A stretch of 64,000 nucleotides of DNA from Comamonas sp. lk (GTDB lineage: Bacteria > Pseudomonadota > Gammaproteobacteria > Burkholderiales > Burkholderiaceae_C). The notes under the pieces were generated by a model, which ran no database searches, was not told the DNA's origin, and saw nothing but the letters and a program-made list of their open reading frames with translations. The stretch covers positions 1 to 64,000 of the forward strand of contig CAMBFO010000002.1 of assembly GCA_945865675.1 (NCBI GenBank), in the 5' to 3' direction. A program made the position numbers and the translations under genes. Positions 42,302 through 51,424 of this stretch are shown here, one piece after another (the stretch's first letter is position 1; every line of letters begins with the position of its first letter).

Positions 42302-44446
42302 CTATTTGCGCTGCAATAAGCGGTAGGGCGGCAGGCCTTGCAGCATGCGCCGGCCATAGGCCTGTTCGCTCAGGCGCTTGTCGTAGCAAATCACTTGCGC
42401 GCGGTCTTCTTCGGTGCGGATGGCGCGGCCCGTCCATTGCAGCAGCTTGATGCCAGTGGCAGGGATGACGAGTTCATTAAACGGGTCGCGCCCCATGCGG
42501 CGCAGCCATTCAGCCCGCGCCTCGTCTACCGGTTCGGATGGCGGTGCAAACGGCAGCTTGGTAATGAACACCGTTTCGCACAGAATGCCCGGCAAATCCA
42601 GGCCCTCACCAAAGGATTGCAAGCCAAAAATAATGGAAGGCAGACCCGCCTCCACCCGCGCCATATGCGCGGCCAGCAAGCGCGTGCGTGAACTGCTGCC
42701 TTGCACCACTACGCTTTCCAGTAGCCGGGCGGGAATCGCGTCGGTGGCGGCGCGCATTTGCGCCCGCGAGGTGAATAAGACCAAGGCGCCATGCTGCACT
42801 TGCGCCAAGTCTTGCATCAGGTATTCCACCACTTCGCCGGTATAGGCCTGCACGTTTTTCGCGTCGGCCATGGTGTGCACCACGGTGAGCGTACCTTGCG
42901 TGGCGTAGTCAAAAGGGCTGGAGACTTCCAGCGCCTGAACCTCCGGCTTGCCCGAGAGTCCGCATTCCTGCAAAAAATAGTCAAAGCTGCCGCAACTGGT
43001 GAGCGATGCCGAGGTCAGAATGACCGCGCGGGCCTGGCTCCAGACAAACTGGCGCAGCAAGTCGCCCGGCACCATCGGGCAGGCATGGGCGCTGACGAGC
43101 AAAAAGTTGCCTTCACTTTTGCATTGCAGCCATTTGGCCAGCGGCTGCTCGCCGTGCTCTAGCAAGAGGCTGGCTGTCGATGTGAGCGCGCCCAAACGCG
43201 GTGCCAGTGGCCCCAGCTTGGCGTATTGCTGGCTGCATTGCAGCGCTTGCATCGGGTCATCCTTGGCGATTTGTTTAATTTGCGTGCCCAGGGCGTCCAG
43301 CGCCTGCGCCAAACCGGTGGCCTGCGCCAGCACTTGCGCCATTGGCGCGACCAGGGCCTCGGGCAGCACGCCGTGGGCAAAGCGCAGCGTGCCGTCCTGG
43401 CCCTGGGTGCTTGCGTGCACTAAGTCCAGTACCATGCGCGCCGATTGGTTCAGCGTGGTTTTGAGTTGGCTGCTGACGGTGCCCACATCAGGGTCCAGGT
43501 CCAACTGCAGCGCATTGCTGACCTCTTGCAAGACCTTGGGCAAGCGGTCTAGCCAGCGCAGGCTGGCCAGCTCCATAGCGCTGCTGAATTGGTCCAGGGC
43601 GACTGCGGGCAAGTGGTGCGCCTCGTCAAACACCAGCAGGCAGTTATTTAGCTCGGGCAAGGTTTTCATGCCCAGCGAAGCTAGCACCAGGTCATGGTTG
43701 GCAACAATCACTTGCGCTTCTGCCAGTCGGTTACGCGCCTGGTAATAGCTGCAATCCTTAAATCGTGGGCAATGCCGCACGGTGCAGCTGTGCCGTTCGG
43801 CGGCCACGGTGGCCCAGTCCTGCGGCTCGGGCGACTCGTTCAGGCTGTCGCGGTCGCCGTCCCAGCGCCCCGTCGCAAGTGTGGCGGCCATATGTTCATA
43901 CAGCCGAAAGCGGCGCTCTTCTAAGGCTTCTTGCGAGGCCGTGCCCAGCGCCACCGCTGGAAAATCGTCTTCAAAAAAATCATCCTCTGCGCCGCCGCTG
44001 CCCACCAGGCGCTCCAGCTTGAGCTTGCACACATAGCGACCGCGCCCTTTGGCCAGCGCAAATGCAAACGGCTGCTCCATGCTGGCGCCCAGGGCGGGCA
44101 GGTCTTTTTGCATCAGTTGCTCTTGTAGCGCAACCGTGGCAGTGGAAATCAGCACCCGGGTTTTGCGCTGCAAGGCCATGGCAATGGCGGTGCTGGCATA
44201 GGCTGCCGATTTGCCCACGCCGGTTCCCGCCTGGATGACGGCGATTGCGCGTTGTGGCTCTTCGCAATCGCCCAGGTCGGCGCGGCTTAAGGTTTCGGCT
44301 ACGCATTGCGCCATGGCGATCTGGCCTTCGCGCTGGCGAAAGCCCGGCGTGGCTTGCAGCACATGGCTAAAAGCCGCAAAAGCATCTTTCGCCCAGGTGT
44401 GCGGGTTACTGGGGGCGGCCTCGGGGGCTTGGGTTGCAGGGGACAA
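42302..44446 (-). CDS. DinG-family ATP-dependent helicase
   Basis: The product of about 714 residues has a Walker A (IQAGTGVGKSAAYAST), DEAH box (LLVFDEAHHLPAV), the GLDLPG motif (GEGLDLPGILCET) and a C-terminal RAIRTEEDRAQV helicase end. Four Cys (YVCKLKLE, HSCTVRHCPRFKDC) match the 4Fe-4S cluster of XPD/DinG helicases. It would unwind DNA with 5'-3' polarity in repair or R-loop removal. No in-frame ATG lies near the expected N-terminus; TTG at 44446 is the most likely start. The gap to the next gene is 342 bases. Confidence 0.85.
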   Translation of the reverse strand: MSPATQAPEAAPSNPHTWAKDAFAAFSHVLQATPGFRQREGQIAMAQCVAETLSRADLGDCEEPQRAIAVIQAGTGVGKSAAYASTAIAMALQRKTRVLISTATVALQEQLMQKDLPALGASMEQPFAFALAKGRGRYVCKLKLERLVGSGGAEDDFFEDDFPAVALGTASQEALEERRFRLYEHMAATLATGRWDGDRDSLNESPEPQDWATVAAERHSCTVRHCPRFKDCSYYQARNRLAEAQVIVANHDLVLASLGMKTLPELNNCLLVFDEAHHLPAVALDQFSSAMELASLRWLDRLPKVLQEVSNALQLDLDPDVGTVSSQLKTTLNQSARMVLDLVHASTQGQDGTLRFAHGVLPEALVAPMAQVLAQATGLAQALDALGTQIKQIAKDDPMQALQCSQQYAKLGPLAPRLGALTSTASLLLEHGEQPLAKWLQCKSEGNFLLVSAHACPMVPGDLLRQFVWSQARAVILTSASLTSCGSFDYFLQECGLSGKPEVQALEVSSPFDYATQGTLTVVHTMADAKNVQAYTGEVVEYLMQDLAQVQHGALVLFTSRAQMRAATDAIPARLLESVVVQGSSSRTRLLAAHMARVEAGLPSIIFGLQSFGEGLDLPGILCETVFITKLPFAPPSEPVDEARAEWLRRMGRDPFNELVIPATGIKLLQWTGRAIRTEEDRAQVICYDKRLSEQAYGRRMLQGLPPYRLLQRK

Positions 44447-44788
44447 GGAGATGGGTCTCAGTGAGGTCAGGCATACATGGCCGGCGCGTGATGCGCCACA
44501 CGAGGCGGTGCACCGGCAAAGCAGGCCTGAAATATACCTGTTGCAGCAGTGATAATCCGCCCGCCGCCAATTCCGAGATTGACGCCGCACAGGCGTGGCC
44601 ATTTGTGAAAGTGACCAGCCGCATACACACCCAAAACAAAAACCGTTTGCAGGACTGCACGCAAAAATCTACGCGCGCTGAATCGGCCGCTGCTTTGGGG
44701 CAATGGACGCGCCCGGAGGCGCGCAGCGCCTGGACGCTTATGTGTCAGACGATTTCCGCTACCGCATCAGCGCCAAGGAAATTGCCGC
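44447..44788. other. intergenic region without a recognisable gene
   Basis: Between the DinG-like and RluA-like genes. Short frames on both strands (for example a 78-codon minus frame with a hydrophobic stretch) have no ribosome-binding site and no family match. The region contains the promoter of the helicase. Confidence 0.4.
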
Positions 44789-45706
44789 TCAAATCAGTGG
44801 CAGGGGCAGCAGGCGCTGCGCACTTTCAAACGCCATGCGTCGCCCACTAAGCGGGTCTTCAAAGACCAGGCTTTTTGCCAGCAATTGCAGTGGTTTGGAA
44901 GTGTCGCTGGCGCCTTCTGGCGTGAGCTGCGGATAAATGCCATCGTTCAGGATGGGTAGGCCCAGCGCCAGCATGTGCACACGCAACTGGTGGCGCTGAC
45001 CGCTTAAAGGTCGCAAGCGGTAGCGCGCCCAGGGTCCACATACTTCCAGCACATCGATGTCGGTAATTGCATTCACCGGCCCCGGTACTTCGGCCTGCTG
45101 CATAAAGTGCGCGCCTACCCGAATACGGCTTTCGCGTCGCTGCGGCATAGCGAGCGTCGCATCGAAAGGCGCAATGGCTTCATAGGTTTTCTCCACCCGC
45201 CGTTCTCTGAATAATGCGCTATAGGCGTCGCGACTGGCCGCTTGCAGTGAAAACAACACCAACCCGGCCGTGTCGCGGTCGATACGGTGGATAGGCACCA
45301 GGTCGGGCACGTCTACGCTTTGTTTTAAGCGCAACAACAAGGTGTGCTGCAAATACTTGCCTGAGGGGATAACGGGCAAAAAATGTGGCTTGTCCACCAC
45401 CAACAAGTGCGCATCGCGGTACAGCACCTGGTGCCTAAAAGGGATCGCCGTTTCGCTTTCGACAGCCCGGTAGTAATACAGCCAGCCGCCGTCTATGGCC
45501 GGCGTGTCGGCTTGCAATGGCTGCCCATCGGCGCCGAGCACCAGGCCTTGGGCCAAGCGCTGTTGCCAATCCTCTGCGCTGATATGCGGGAAGCGGCCCA
45601 CCAAAAAATCCATCACGCAGGCCCACTGACCGGGTGGGATGACAACCCGGCTGGCCCCTACGCCATCACGCGCGGGCAAGTCGCGCAGCGCACTGGCTAA
45701 TCGCAT
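44789..45706 (-). CDS. RluA-family pseudouridine synthase (first copy)
   Basis: The 305-residue product has the RluA core: HRIDRDTAGLVLFSLQAASR with the catalytic Asp, a long insert, RYRLRPLSGQRHQLRVHMLA and VVDKPHFLPVIPSGKY. An S4-like N-terminal part (residues 1-60) includes VMDFLVGRFPHISAEDWQQR. It isomerises uridine in rRNA or tRNA; the exact target is unclear (RluA, TruC or RluC type). It is 3 bases from the start of trmB on the same strand. Confidence 0.9.
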   Translation of the reverse strand: MRLASALRDLPARDGVGASRVVIPPGQWACVMDFLVGRFPHISAEDWQQRLAQGLVLGADGQPLQADTPAIDGGWLYYYRAVESETAIPFRHQVLYRDAHLLVVDKPHFLPVIPSGKYLQHTLLLRLKQSVDVPDLVPIHRIDRDTAGLVLFSLQAASRDAYSALFRERRVEKTYEAIAPFDATLAMPQRRESRIRVGAHFMQQAEVPGPVNAITDIDVLEVCGPWARYRLRPLSGQRHQLRVHMLALGLPILNDGIYPQLTPEGASDTSKPLQLLAKSLVFEDPLSGRRMAFESAQRLLPLPLI

Positions 45707-45709
45707 ACC

Positions 45710-46456
45710 TTAGCGCCGCAGGCAGACCACATCCCACACACCATGGCCGAGCTTGAGCCCCCGGTTTTCAAACTTGGTCAATGGCCGGTAGTCCGGCTTG
45801 GGCGCGTAGCCCTGCAAAGCGGGGTGCGCGCTGCGCGCCGGGTTGTTTAGCAGTGGCTCAGCTTCCAGCACTTCCAAAATTTGTTCGGCATAGGGTTGCC
45901 AGTCAGTGGCGCAATGCAAATAACCGCCGGGTTTGAGACGCTGCGCTAGTTTCTCGACCAGCGGCGTTTGTATCAAACGGCGTTTGTTGTGCTTGGTTTT
46001 GTGCCAGGGGTCCGGAAAAAATATATGGATGCCGTCCAGGCTGGCCAGGGGCAGCATATGGTCAATCACTTGCACCGCGTCATGCGCGCAAATACGAATA
46101 TTGCCCAAGCCGTTTTCCCCAATACGCTTGAGTAAGGCGCCCACGCCGGCTTGGTGTACCTCGCAGCACAAAAAGTCGGTGCCAGGCAAGGTGGCGGCGA
46201 TCTGGGCCGTAGCCTCGCCCATGCCAAAGCCGATTTCCAGCACCACAGGCCTTGTGCTGCCCGGTGCCTGGCTGCTGCCAAATGCCTCGGACCAGGTGAT
46301 GAGTGCCGGGCGGTAAGGCAGCAAAAATTGCGGCCCCAGTGTCTCAACCGCCTTGGCCTGGCCATGGGTTACCCGGCCTGCGCGCAAAACATAGCTTTTG
46401 ACGGTGCGCATAAACACCGGTGGGGCGTCAGGTTCGGGGGAATGATGGTTGTGCAT
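45710..46456 (-). CDS. trmB: tRNA (guanine-46-N7)-methyltransferase TrmB
   Basis: The 248-residue product shows the TrmB marks: [15 protein letters not shown] (SAM binding), [18 protein letters not shown] and [16 protein letters not shown]. The start at 46456 (MHNHHSP) is chosen over a longer frame that begins 39 codons upstream. It methylates G46 in the variable loop of tRNA. It follows gluQRS and precedes the RluA-family gene on the same strand. Confidence 0.95.
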   Translation of the reverse strand: MHNHHSPEPDAPPVFMRTVKSYVLRAGRVTHGQAKAVETLGPQFLLPYRPALITWSEAFGSSQAPGSTRPVVLEIGFGMGEATAQIAATLPGTDFLCCEVHQAGVGALLKRIGENGLGNIRICAHDAVQVIDHMLPLASLDGIHIFFPDPWHKTKHNKRRLIQTPLVEKLAQRLKPGGYLHCATDWQPYAEQILEVLEAEPLLNNPARSAHPALQGYAPKPDYRPLTKFENRGLKLGHGVWDVVCLRR

Positions 46457-46512
46457 GTAGGGTGATGCGCATGGCGCACAGGGGGCCGCTTGCTGGCCTG
46501 AAGCGCGCAATT

Positions 46513-47424
46513 TTAGGTGGCGGGCAATTGCTGCTCGGGCCGCACCCAAGCCTGCGCCCAAGCTGCCGTCCAAACGGGTAGCGCTTGCTCCACGCCGCCC
46601 GACTGCGCGGGCAGGCCCAGGGCGGCGGCGGCTTGGTTCAAAGCCTGCAGCGGCTGGCCGATGTCGATGGCTTGCGCGCCGTTTTGCTTGGACAATTTTT
46701 CACCATTGCCGCCCAGTACCAGCGCGGTATGCAGGTACTGCGGCGTGGGCAGTTGCAGGCTTTGTTGCAGCCGGATTTGGCGCGCGGTGTTATCCAGCAG
46801 GTCCGCGCCGCGCACCACATGGCTGATACCTTGATCGGCGTCATCCACCACCACGGCTAACTGATATGCAAAGCAGCCATCGGCGCGCTGCAGCACGAAG
46901 TCGCCCACCGCGTCTTGCACATCTTGCGCTTGTGGCCCGGCGGCGCGGTCTTGCCAGTGGATAGCGGCGCCCTCGGTGCGCAAGCGCCAGGCCCGCGCCG
47001 CTTTGCCGTGCAGGCCGGTGCGGCAGGTACCGGGGTAGCGCAGTTCCGCGTGGCGCGGGCGGGGCACGTCGGCGGCGATGGCGTTTTCAATGTCCTTGCG
47101 CGAACAGCCGCAGGGGTAGGCCAAAGCGCCCGCCACCAATCGGTCTAACGCGGCGCGGTACAGCGCGGTGCGCGTGCTTTGCCACACGGGTGGCGCGTCG
47201 GCATGCAGGCCGCAGGCGGCGAGTTGCGAAAGTATCAAGCGGTCCGCGCCGGGCACGGTGCGTGGGCTATCGACGTCTTCGATGCGCACCAGCCACTGGC
47301 CGCGATGTGCGCGGGCGTCTAGCCAACTGGCCAGCGCAGCCACCAGCGAGCCCGCATGCAAGGAGCCGGTGGGCGAGGGCGCAAAGCGGCCCCGGTAGTA
47401 CGAAAACTTGTCAGGCGGCTGCAA
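46513..47424 (-). CDS. gluQ: glutamyl-Q tRNA(Asp) synthetase GluQRS
   Basis: The 303-residue product is the truncated GluRS paralogue: [20 protein letters not shown] with the HIGH-like motif, [13 protein letters not shown], a zinc site (CGCSRKDI and YPGTCR) and [10 protein letters not shown] (KMSKS-like). It attaches glutamate to queuosine in tRNA-Asp. No ATG exists near the N-terminus; TTG at 47424, inside the end of the upstream FAD gene with GGA 8 bases away, is the best start. Confidence 0.9.
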   Translation of the reverse strand: MQPPDKFSYYRGRFAPSPTGSLHAGSLVAALASWLDARAHRGQWLVRIEDVDSPRTVPGADRLILSQLAACGLHADAPPVWQSTRTALYRAALDRLVAGALAYPCGCSRKDIENAIAADVPRPRHAELRYPGTCRTGLHGKAARAWRLRTEGAAIHWQDRAAGPQAQDVQDAVGDFVLQRADGCFAYQLAVVVDDADQGISHVVRGADLLDNTARQIRLQQSLQLPTPQYLHTALVLGGNGEKLSKQNGAQAIDIGQPLQALNQAAAALGLPAQSGGVEQALPVWTAAWAQAWVRPEQQLPAT

Positions 47425-48460
47425 GCGCCAGTTCCAAGCCCGACACGAATGCGTTCTCCACCCGGTGGCCCAGGCACCAGTCGCCGCACAAGCCGATGCC
47501 GGATTTGGCGTCCCACATATGGCTCTGGCCCAAGGGCTTGTCGGTTTTAGCGTACAGCCAGCGGTGCGCTTGCACATAGGCCGGTTGGGCGCGGATGCCA
47601 GTGACTTCGGCAAAGGCTTTGAGCAATTTGCCTTGCGCGCGCGCTACATCGTCGTGGATATGTTCTTGCGACCAATCCGCGCTGGCCTGTACCGTCCAGC
47701 GCTCCACAATGCCGCGCCCTGGTTTACTCGATTCGCGCGCCAGCCAGGCGATGCGGTGGTGGGTGCTGCGCGCAGCGTTCCATTGCGGGCCCAGCGTGGT
47801 CAGGCCCGGCTGCACCGCTTGCGGAAAGGCCAGCATCAGTGTCCAGCAAGGCTGCACGGTGACGCCCTGCAGCGCTTGCGACATTGCTGCGCCGCCTCTG
47901 GTCTTGGCGGGCAGGGTGCGCAGCAAGGCCGCCGCCTGCGGATGCGGGATGGCCAGCAGCACATGGTCAAAGCCGCCGTGTACACCGCTGCTGTCATCGC
48001 TGCCACGCGTGCGTAATTGCCATTGGCCTTTGTGCAGCGCGTCTGTTTCGATCGCCATGACGCAGGTTTCCAGGTGGATATGCTCAGAAATCGGTGCGGC
48101 CCAGGCGACAGCCAGGTCGCGCATGCCCGGCCCCGGCACCCAATGGGGCTCGCGAGCAGGCAGGCCGGCTGCAGCGACGCGGCCGTGCTGGTCCAGCACC
48201 TGCACCATGGTCACGCTCCAGGGGCGGCACACGCCGGGGGCGGTTTCCAAAGCCTGGGCAAAGCGCGGGTCGCGCACAGTGAAGTACTGTGCGCCATGGT
48301 CAAAGGTGCCAAAGGGGCTGCGCCGCGTTGACATGCGTCCGCCCACGCCTTTGCTCTTTTCAAAAAGGGTGACGCGGTGACCGGCTTGCAACAGCGTGCG
48401 TGCGCAGCTGATAGCGGCCAGTCCGGCGCCGACGATGGCAATATTTTTGGGCCTTTGCAT
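47411..48460 (-). CDS. FAD-dependent oxidoreductase (renalase-like)
   Basis: The 349-residue product has an N-terminal Rossmann fold for FAD ([37 protein letters not shown]), then [15 protein letters not shown] and an end [20 protein letters not shown]. This matches the renalase-like NAD(P)/FAD family; the physiological substrate is not known. The start at 48460 has AAGGAG 8 bases upstream. Its end overlaps gluQRS by 14 bases. A short gap separates it from the LysR gene upstream. Confidence 0.86.
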   Translation of the reverse strand: MQRPKNIAIVGAGLAAISCARTLLQAGHRVTLFEKSKGVGGRMSTRRSPFGTFDHGAQYFTVRDPRFAQALETAPGVCRPWSVTMVQVLDQHGRVAAAGLPAREPHWVPGPGMRDLAVAWAAPISEHIHLETCVMAIETDALHKGQWQLRTRGSDDSSGVHGGFDHVLLAIPHPQAAALLRTLPAKTRGGAAMSQALQGVTVQPCWTLMLAFPQAVQPGLTTLGPQWNAARSTHHRIAWLARESSKPGRGIVERWTVQASADWSQEHIHDDVARAQGKLLKAFAEVTGIRAQPAYVQAHRWLYAKTDKPLGQSHMWDAKSGIGLCGDWCLGHRVENAFVSGLELALAAA

Positions 48461-48531
48461 GCGTGGTTCTCCTTGGCGTTTTTCACTCTCGCCGCTTTCG
48501 GCATGCTGGCTACTGTACACCCGCTGCCGTA

Positions 48532-49461
48532 TCAGGGTGCCAGCAGTGCTTTGCGCGTGGCCTCGTTCTCTAATTGGTCCAACCACCATTGCAAGGCCCG
48601 CCCTGGCGGCGCCGCTTTGGTGCCGCGCCAAGCGTAATGGATGTGGGCCTGGCGCACGGCCTGCTCGGTTCGCTTGGCCACTAGCCGCCCGCTCGCAATA
48701 TGGGGGGCGGCCATCGGTAGGGGCAGGTTGCCGCTACCCATGCCGCGCAGCTGTGCATCGAGCTTGGCATGCATACTGCCGACCGTGAAAACTTCTTGCC
48801 CTTGAAATAGGCCAAAACTCATGCCACTGCCCCGCTGCACCGAATCGGCCACCGCCACAGCGCGGTGCCGCTGCATCATGGCACTGCTTAAAGGCTCGGG
48901 CGCTGCAGCCAGTGGATGTCCTGGCGCAACCGCAAAGACGAAGGAAACCGAACCCAAGGCTTTGATGTGAATGCCGGTCTGCCCTTGCACATCGGGCCCC
49001 ACGCCGATCGACAGATCGGCTTGGCCAGCAATCAAGCAGCCCATGGTGCCGGATAAGGCTTCGTCGCGCAGGCGCAGGCGGGTCGGTGGTGACAGGCTAA
49101 AAAAGTGTTCGCACAAGTCCATGATGGTGGAGCGCACGATGATGGTGTCTAGCGCGATCGTGAGTTGCGACTCCCAGCCAGTGGCCACGCGCTTGACCCG
49201 GTTGGCTACCGCGTCGATGTCCTCCAGCAAGCGCGCGCCCTCGCGCAGCAACTCCGCGCCGGCCGGGGTGAGCTTGGCCTGGCGCGAATTGCGGTCGTAC
49301 AAGAGCACGTCCAGTGCTTCTTCAATCTGGCGCACCCGGTAGGTGAGCGTGCTGGGCACCAGTTTGAGGGCACGCGCTGCAGCGGCAAAGCTGCCTTGCT
49401 CGGCAATGGTTTGCAGCATGGACAGGGTGTCGGGAGTGAGGTAATCGCGAGCAGATTGCAT
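48532..49461 (-). CDS. LysR-family transcriptional regulator
   Basis: The 309-residue product has the LysR N-terminal winged helix (residues about 10-70: MLQTIAEQGSFAAAARALKL, VPSTLTYRVRQIEEALDVLL) and the C-terminal co-inducer domain with two lobes. It is divergent from the pirin gene and probably controls the pirin-DoxX-flavodoxin unit. A TC-N9-GA motif in the gap may be its binding site. It could also act on the FAD gene downstream. Confidence 0.92.
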   Translation of the reverse strand: MQSARDYLTPDTLSMLQTIAEQGSFAAAARALKLVPSTLTYRVRQIEEALDVLLYDRNSRQAKLTPAGAELLREGARLLEDIDAVANRVKRVATGWESQLTIALDTIIVRSTIMDLCEHFFSLSPPTRLRLRDEALSGTMGCLIAGQADLSIGVGPDVQGQTGIHIKALGSVSFVFAVAPGHPLAAAPEPLSSAMMQRHRAVAVADSVQRGSGMSFGLFQGQEVFTVGSMHAKLDAQLRGMGSGNLPLPMAAPHIASGRLVAKRTEQAVRQAHIHYAWRGTKAAPPGRALQWWLDQLENEATRKALLAP

Positions 49462-49478
49462 CTGAAGTGCCTTTAGGT

Positions 49479-49491
49479 TCGAAATATTTGA
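49479..49491. promoter_or_regulatory. candidate LysR box (TC-N9-GA)
   Basis: TTCGAAATATTTGAA (49478-49492) contains T-N11-A within an imperfect inverted repeat and AAATATTT as a perfect inner palindrome. It lies 18 bases from the LysR start and about 60 from the pirin start in the divergent gap, the usual place for such a box. Confidence 0.5.
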
Positions 49492-49548
49492 ATGATGCCA
49501 TCAATTTCCTTGGCTTCAACAGCCCATGGTTTCCCTTAGCATCCAGCC

Positions 49549-50250
49549 ATGATGTATTTACGCAAATCCGCTGACCGAGGCTATGCCGACCATGGTTGGC
49601 TCAAGTCCTTCCATAGTTTTTCCTTTGCGGGCTATTACGACCCGGCTTTCATGGGCTGGGGCAATTTGCGGGTGGTCAACGAAGACCGGATCGCGCCGGG
49701 CACCGGTTTTGGCACGCACGGGCACCGAGATATGGAGATCATCAGTTATGTGCTGTCGGGCAATCTGGCGCACAAAGACAATATGGGCAATGTCAAAGGC
49801 ATACCGCCAGGCGATGTGCAGCGCATGAGCGCAGGCACTGGCGTGCAGCACAGCGAGTTCAACCACGCGCCCAATGCGACCACCCATTTCCTGCAAATCT
49901 GGATCGAGCCCGATGTGCGTGGCATCGCACCGTCTTACGAGCAAAAAACTTTTGCTTCCGCCGAAAAAGACGGCGTGCTGCGATTGGTAGCCGCACCGGG
50001 CGGTGCGCAGGGCGCGGTGCAAATCCATGCGGATGCGCGCATGTATGCCGCCTGCTTTGGCGGTAGTCAATGTGCCACTTTGGAATTAGACCCTGCCCGC
50101 AAAGCCTATGTGCAGGTGCTGCGCGGTGCTTTGTCGGCTAACAATCAGGCATTGGGCCAGGGCGATGCGCTGCTCTTGCAGGGCGAGAGCCGCTTGGTTT
50201 TTGACCAGGCCCAAGCTGCTGAAGTGCTGGTGTTTGACCTCACGCCTTAA
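49549..50250 (+). CDS. pirin-family protein
   Basis: The 233-residue product is a bicupin pirin: FSFAGYYDPAFMGWGNLRVV, metal-binding FGTHGHRDMEIISYVLSG and GTGVQHSEFNHAPNATTHFL. The set of His and Glu in the first barrel is present. Bacterial pirins such as YhhW degrade quercetin or act as regulators. It heads a three-gene set with DoxX and a flavodoxin-fold gene, divergent from LysR. Confidence 0.93.
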   Translation: MMYLRKSADRGYADHGWLKSFHSFSFAGYYDPAFMGWGNLRVVNEDRIAPGTGFGTHGHRDMEIISYVLSGNLAHKDNMGNVKGIPPGDVQRMSAGTGVQHSEFNHAPNATTHFLQIWIEPDVRGIAPSYEQKTFASAEKDGVLRLVAAPGGAQGAVQIHADARMYAACFGGSQCATLELDPARKAYVQVLRGALSANNQALGQGDALLLQGESRLVFDQAQAAEVLVFDLTP

Positions 50251-50275
50251 GATTTTTTACTAGGAGTTTTTATAA

Positions 50276-50686
50276 ATGACAGATCGTTTCCAAAATGTAT
50301 TTGCCCTGCTGGCCCGTGTGCTCTTGGCTGCCTTGTTTCTGCCGGCGGGCATTAGCAAGATTGCAGGCTTTGCGGGTACTGCAGCCTATATTGCCTCGGT
50401 CGGATTACCCTTGCCTGAACTGGGCGCGGTCATTGCTGTCGTGGTCGAAGTCGGAGGCGGTCTCGCCTTGCTGGCCGGCTACCAAACGCGCTTGGTCGCT
50501 CTGCTCATGGCCATTTTTACCGTGGTAGCGGGCGTGTTTTTTCACGCATTCTGGACTGCTGCACCCGAGCAATTAATGGTGGAACAAATCATGTTCATGA
50601 AAAATATTGCTATCGCCGGTGGCTTGCTGGCCTTGACCGCTTTCGGTGCTGGCGCACTCAGCCTGGATGCGCGTCGCCCACAGTGA
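50276..50686 (+). CDS. DoxX-family membrane protein
   Basis: The 136-residue product has four helices and the DoxX pattern (LPAGISKIAGFAGTAAYIAS, LLAGYQTRLVALLMAIFTVV, FMKNIAIAGGLLALTAFG). DoxX relatives participate in thiosulfate/quinone or redox functions and are common next to pirin and quinone-reductase genes. AGGAG lies 10 bases before the ATG. It follows pirin by 25 bases. Confidence 0.9.
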   Translation: MTDRFQNVFALLARVLLAALFLPAGISKIAGFAGTAAYIASVGLPLPELGAVIAVVVEVGGGLALLAGYQTRLVALLMAIFTVVAGVFFHAFWTAAPEQLMVEQIMFMKNIAIAGGLLALTAFGAGALSLDARRPQ

Positions 50687-50800
50687 GTGCTGCGCAGCGG
50701 CGCTAAGTGTCGCCTGATTTTTGTTAGTGCAGCGCGCCAGGCGTAGTTGCTGACGGTTTCTCTCTGTATCCCTGGCCTTTTTTTCTTGGAAACTTTTACT

Positions 50801-51334
50801 ATGACATCGACAGTTGTGATTTAACACTCCGGCTACGGCCATACCCAACGCCTGGCCCAGCAAGTGGCCGAGGGCGCAGATGCCGAGCTCATTGCCATTG
50901 ACGCCGAAGGCAATATCACCGAAGCCCAATGGGCTGCACTCGACGCGGCAGACGCCATCATCATGGGCTCGCCCACCTATATGGGCTCGGTGTCCTGGCA
51001 GTTCAAGAAATTTGCCGATGCCTCGTCCAAACGCTGGTTTGCCAGTGCCTGGAAAGACAAGGTCGCCGGTGGGTTTACCTGCTCAGGCTACCCCAGCGGT
51101 GACAAGCTCTCCACCTTGCAAAGCATATTGACGCTGGCGATGCAACACGGCATGGTCTGGGCGGGCCTCAACATCATGGGTAACGAGAGCATTAACCGGC
51201 TCGGTTCGAGCATCGGCGTGATGGCCCATGCGGGTAACACCACTGCGGCCGACGCCATGCACCAGGGTGACTTGGCTACCGCCAAAGCCTATGGTGCACG
51301 GGTAGCGCAGGTGGCGGCGAAGCTGCGGGCTTAA
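50801..51334 (+). pseudogene. flavodoxin-fold NAD(P)H:quinone reductase, interrupted by an in-frame stop
   Basis: From the natural ATG the frame reads MTSTVVI, stop TAA (50822-50824), then HSGYGHTQRLAQQVAEGADA and the rest of a WrbA/flavodoxin-type protein (AIIMGSPTYMGSVSWQFKKF, FTCSGYPSGDKLSTLQSIL, LSSIGVMAHAGN-type end). The family has Tyr in VIYHSGYGHT, so one base change made TAC/TAT into TAA. Downstream starts would lose the FMN P-loop. Loss of function, or a sequencing error, is likely. It should belong to the pirin-DoxX set. Confidence 0.82.
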
Positions 51335-51424
51335 CTCGATTTGCGGGCCTGGTGTCTGCGCAGCGCCCTCCAATTGCGGCGTGGGTGACAATCCAAGTTC
51401 ACTCGTGCCGCTTTTTATTTCCTG

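Noticed and set aside
44467-44703. A 78-codon minus-strand frame with a hydrophobic stretch
   Set aside because: It needs a TTG start, has no ribosome-binding site and no family match.
51180-51215. GTAAC-N17-CGGT, a further copy of the SigF-type promoter
   Set aside because: It lies inside a coding region, has a weaker -10 and does not precede a gene start.
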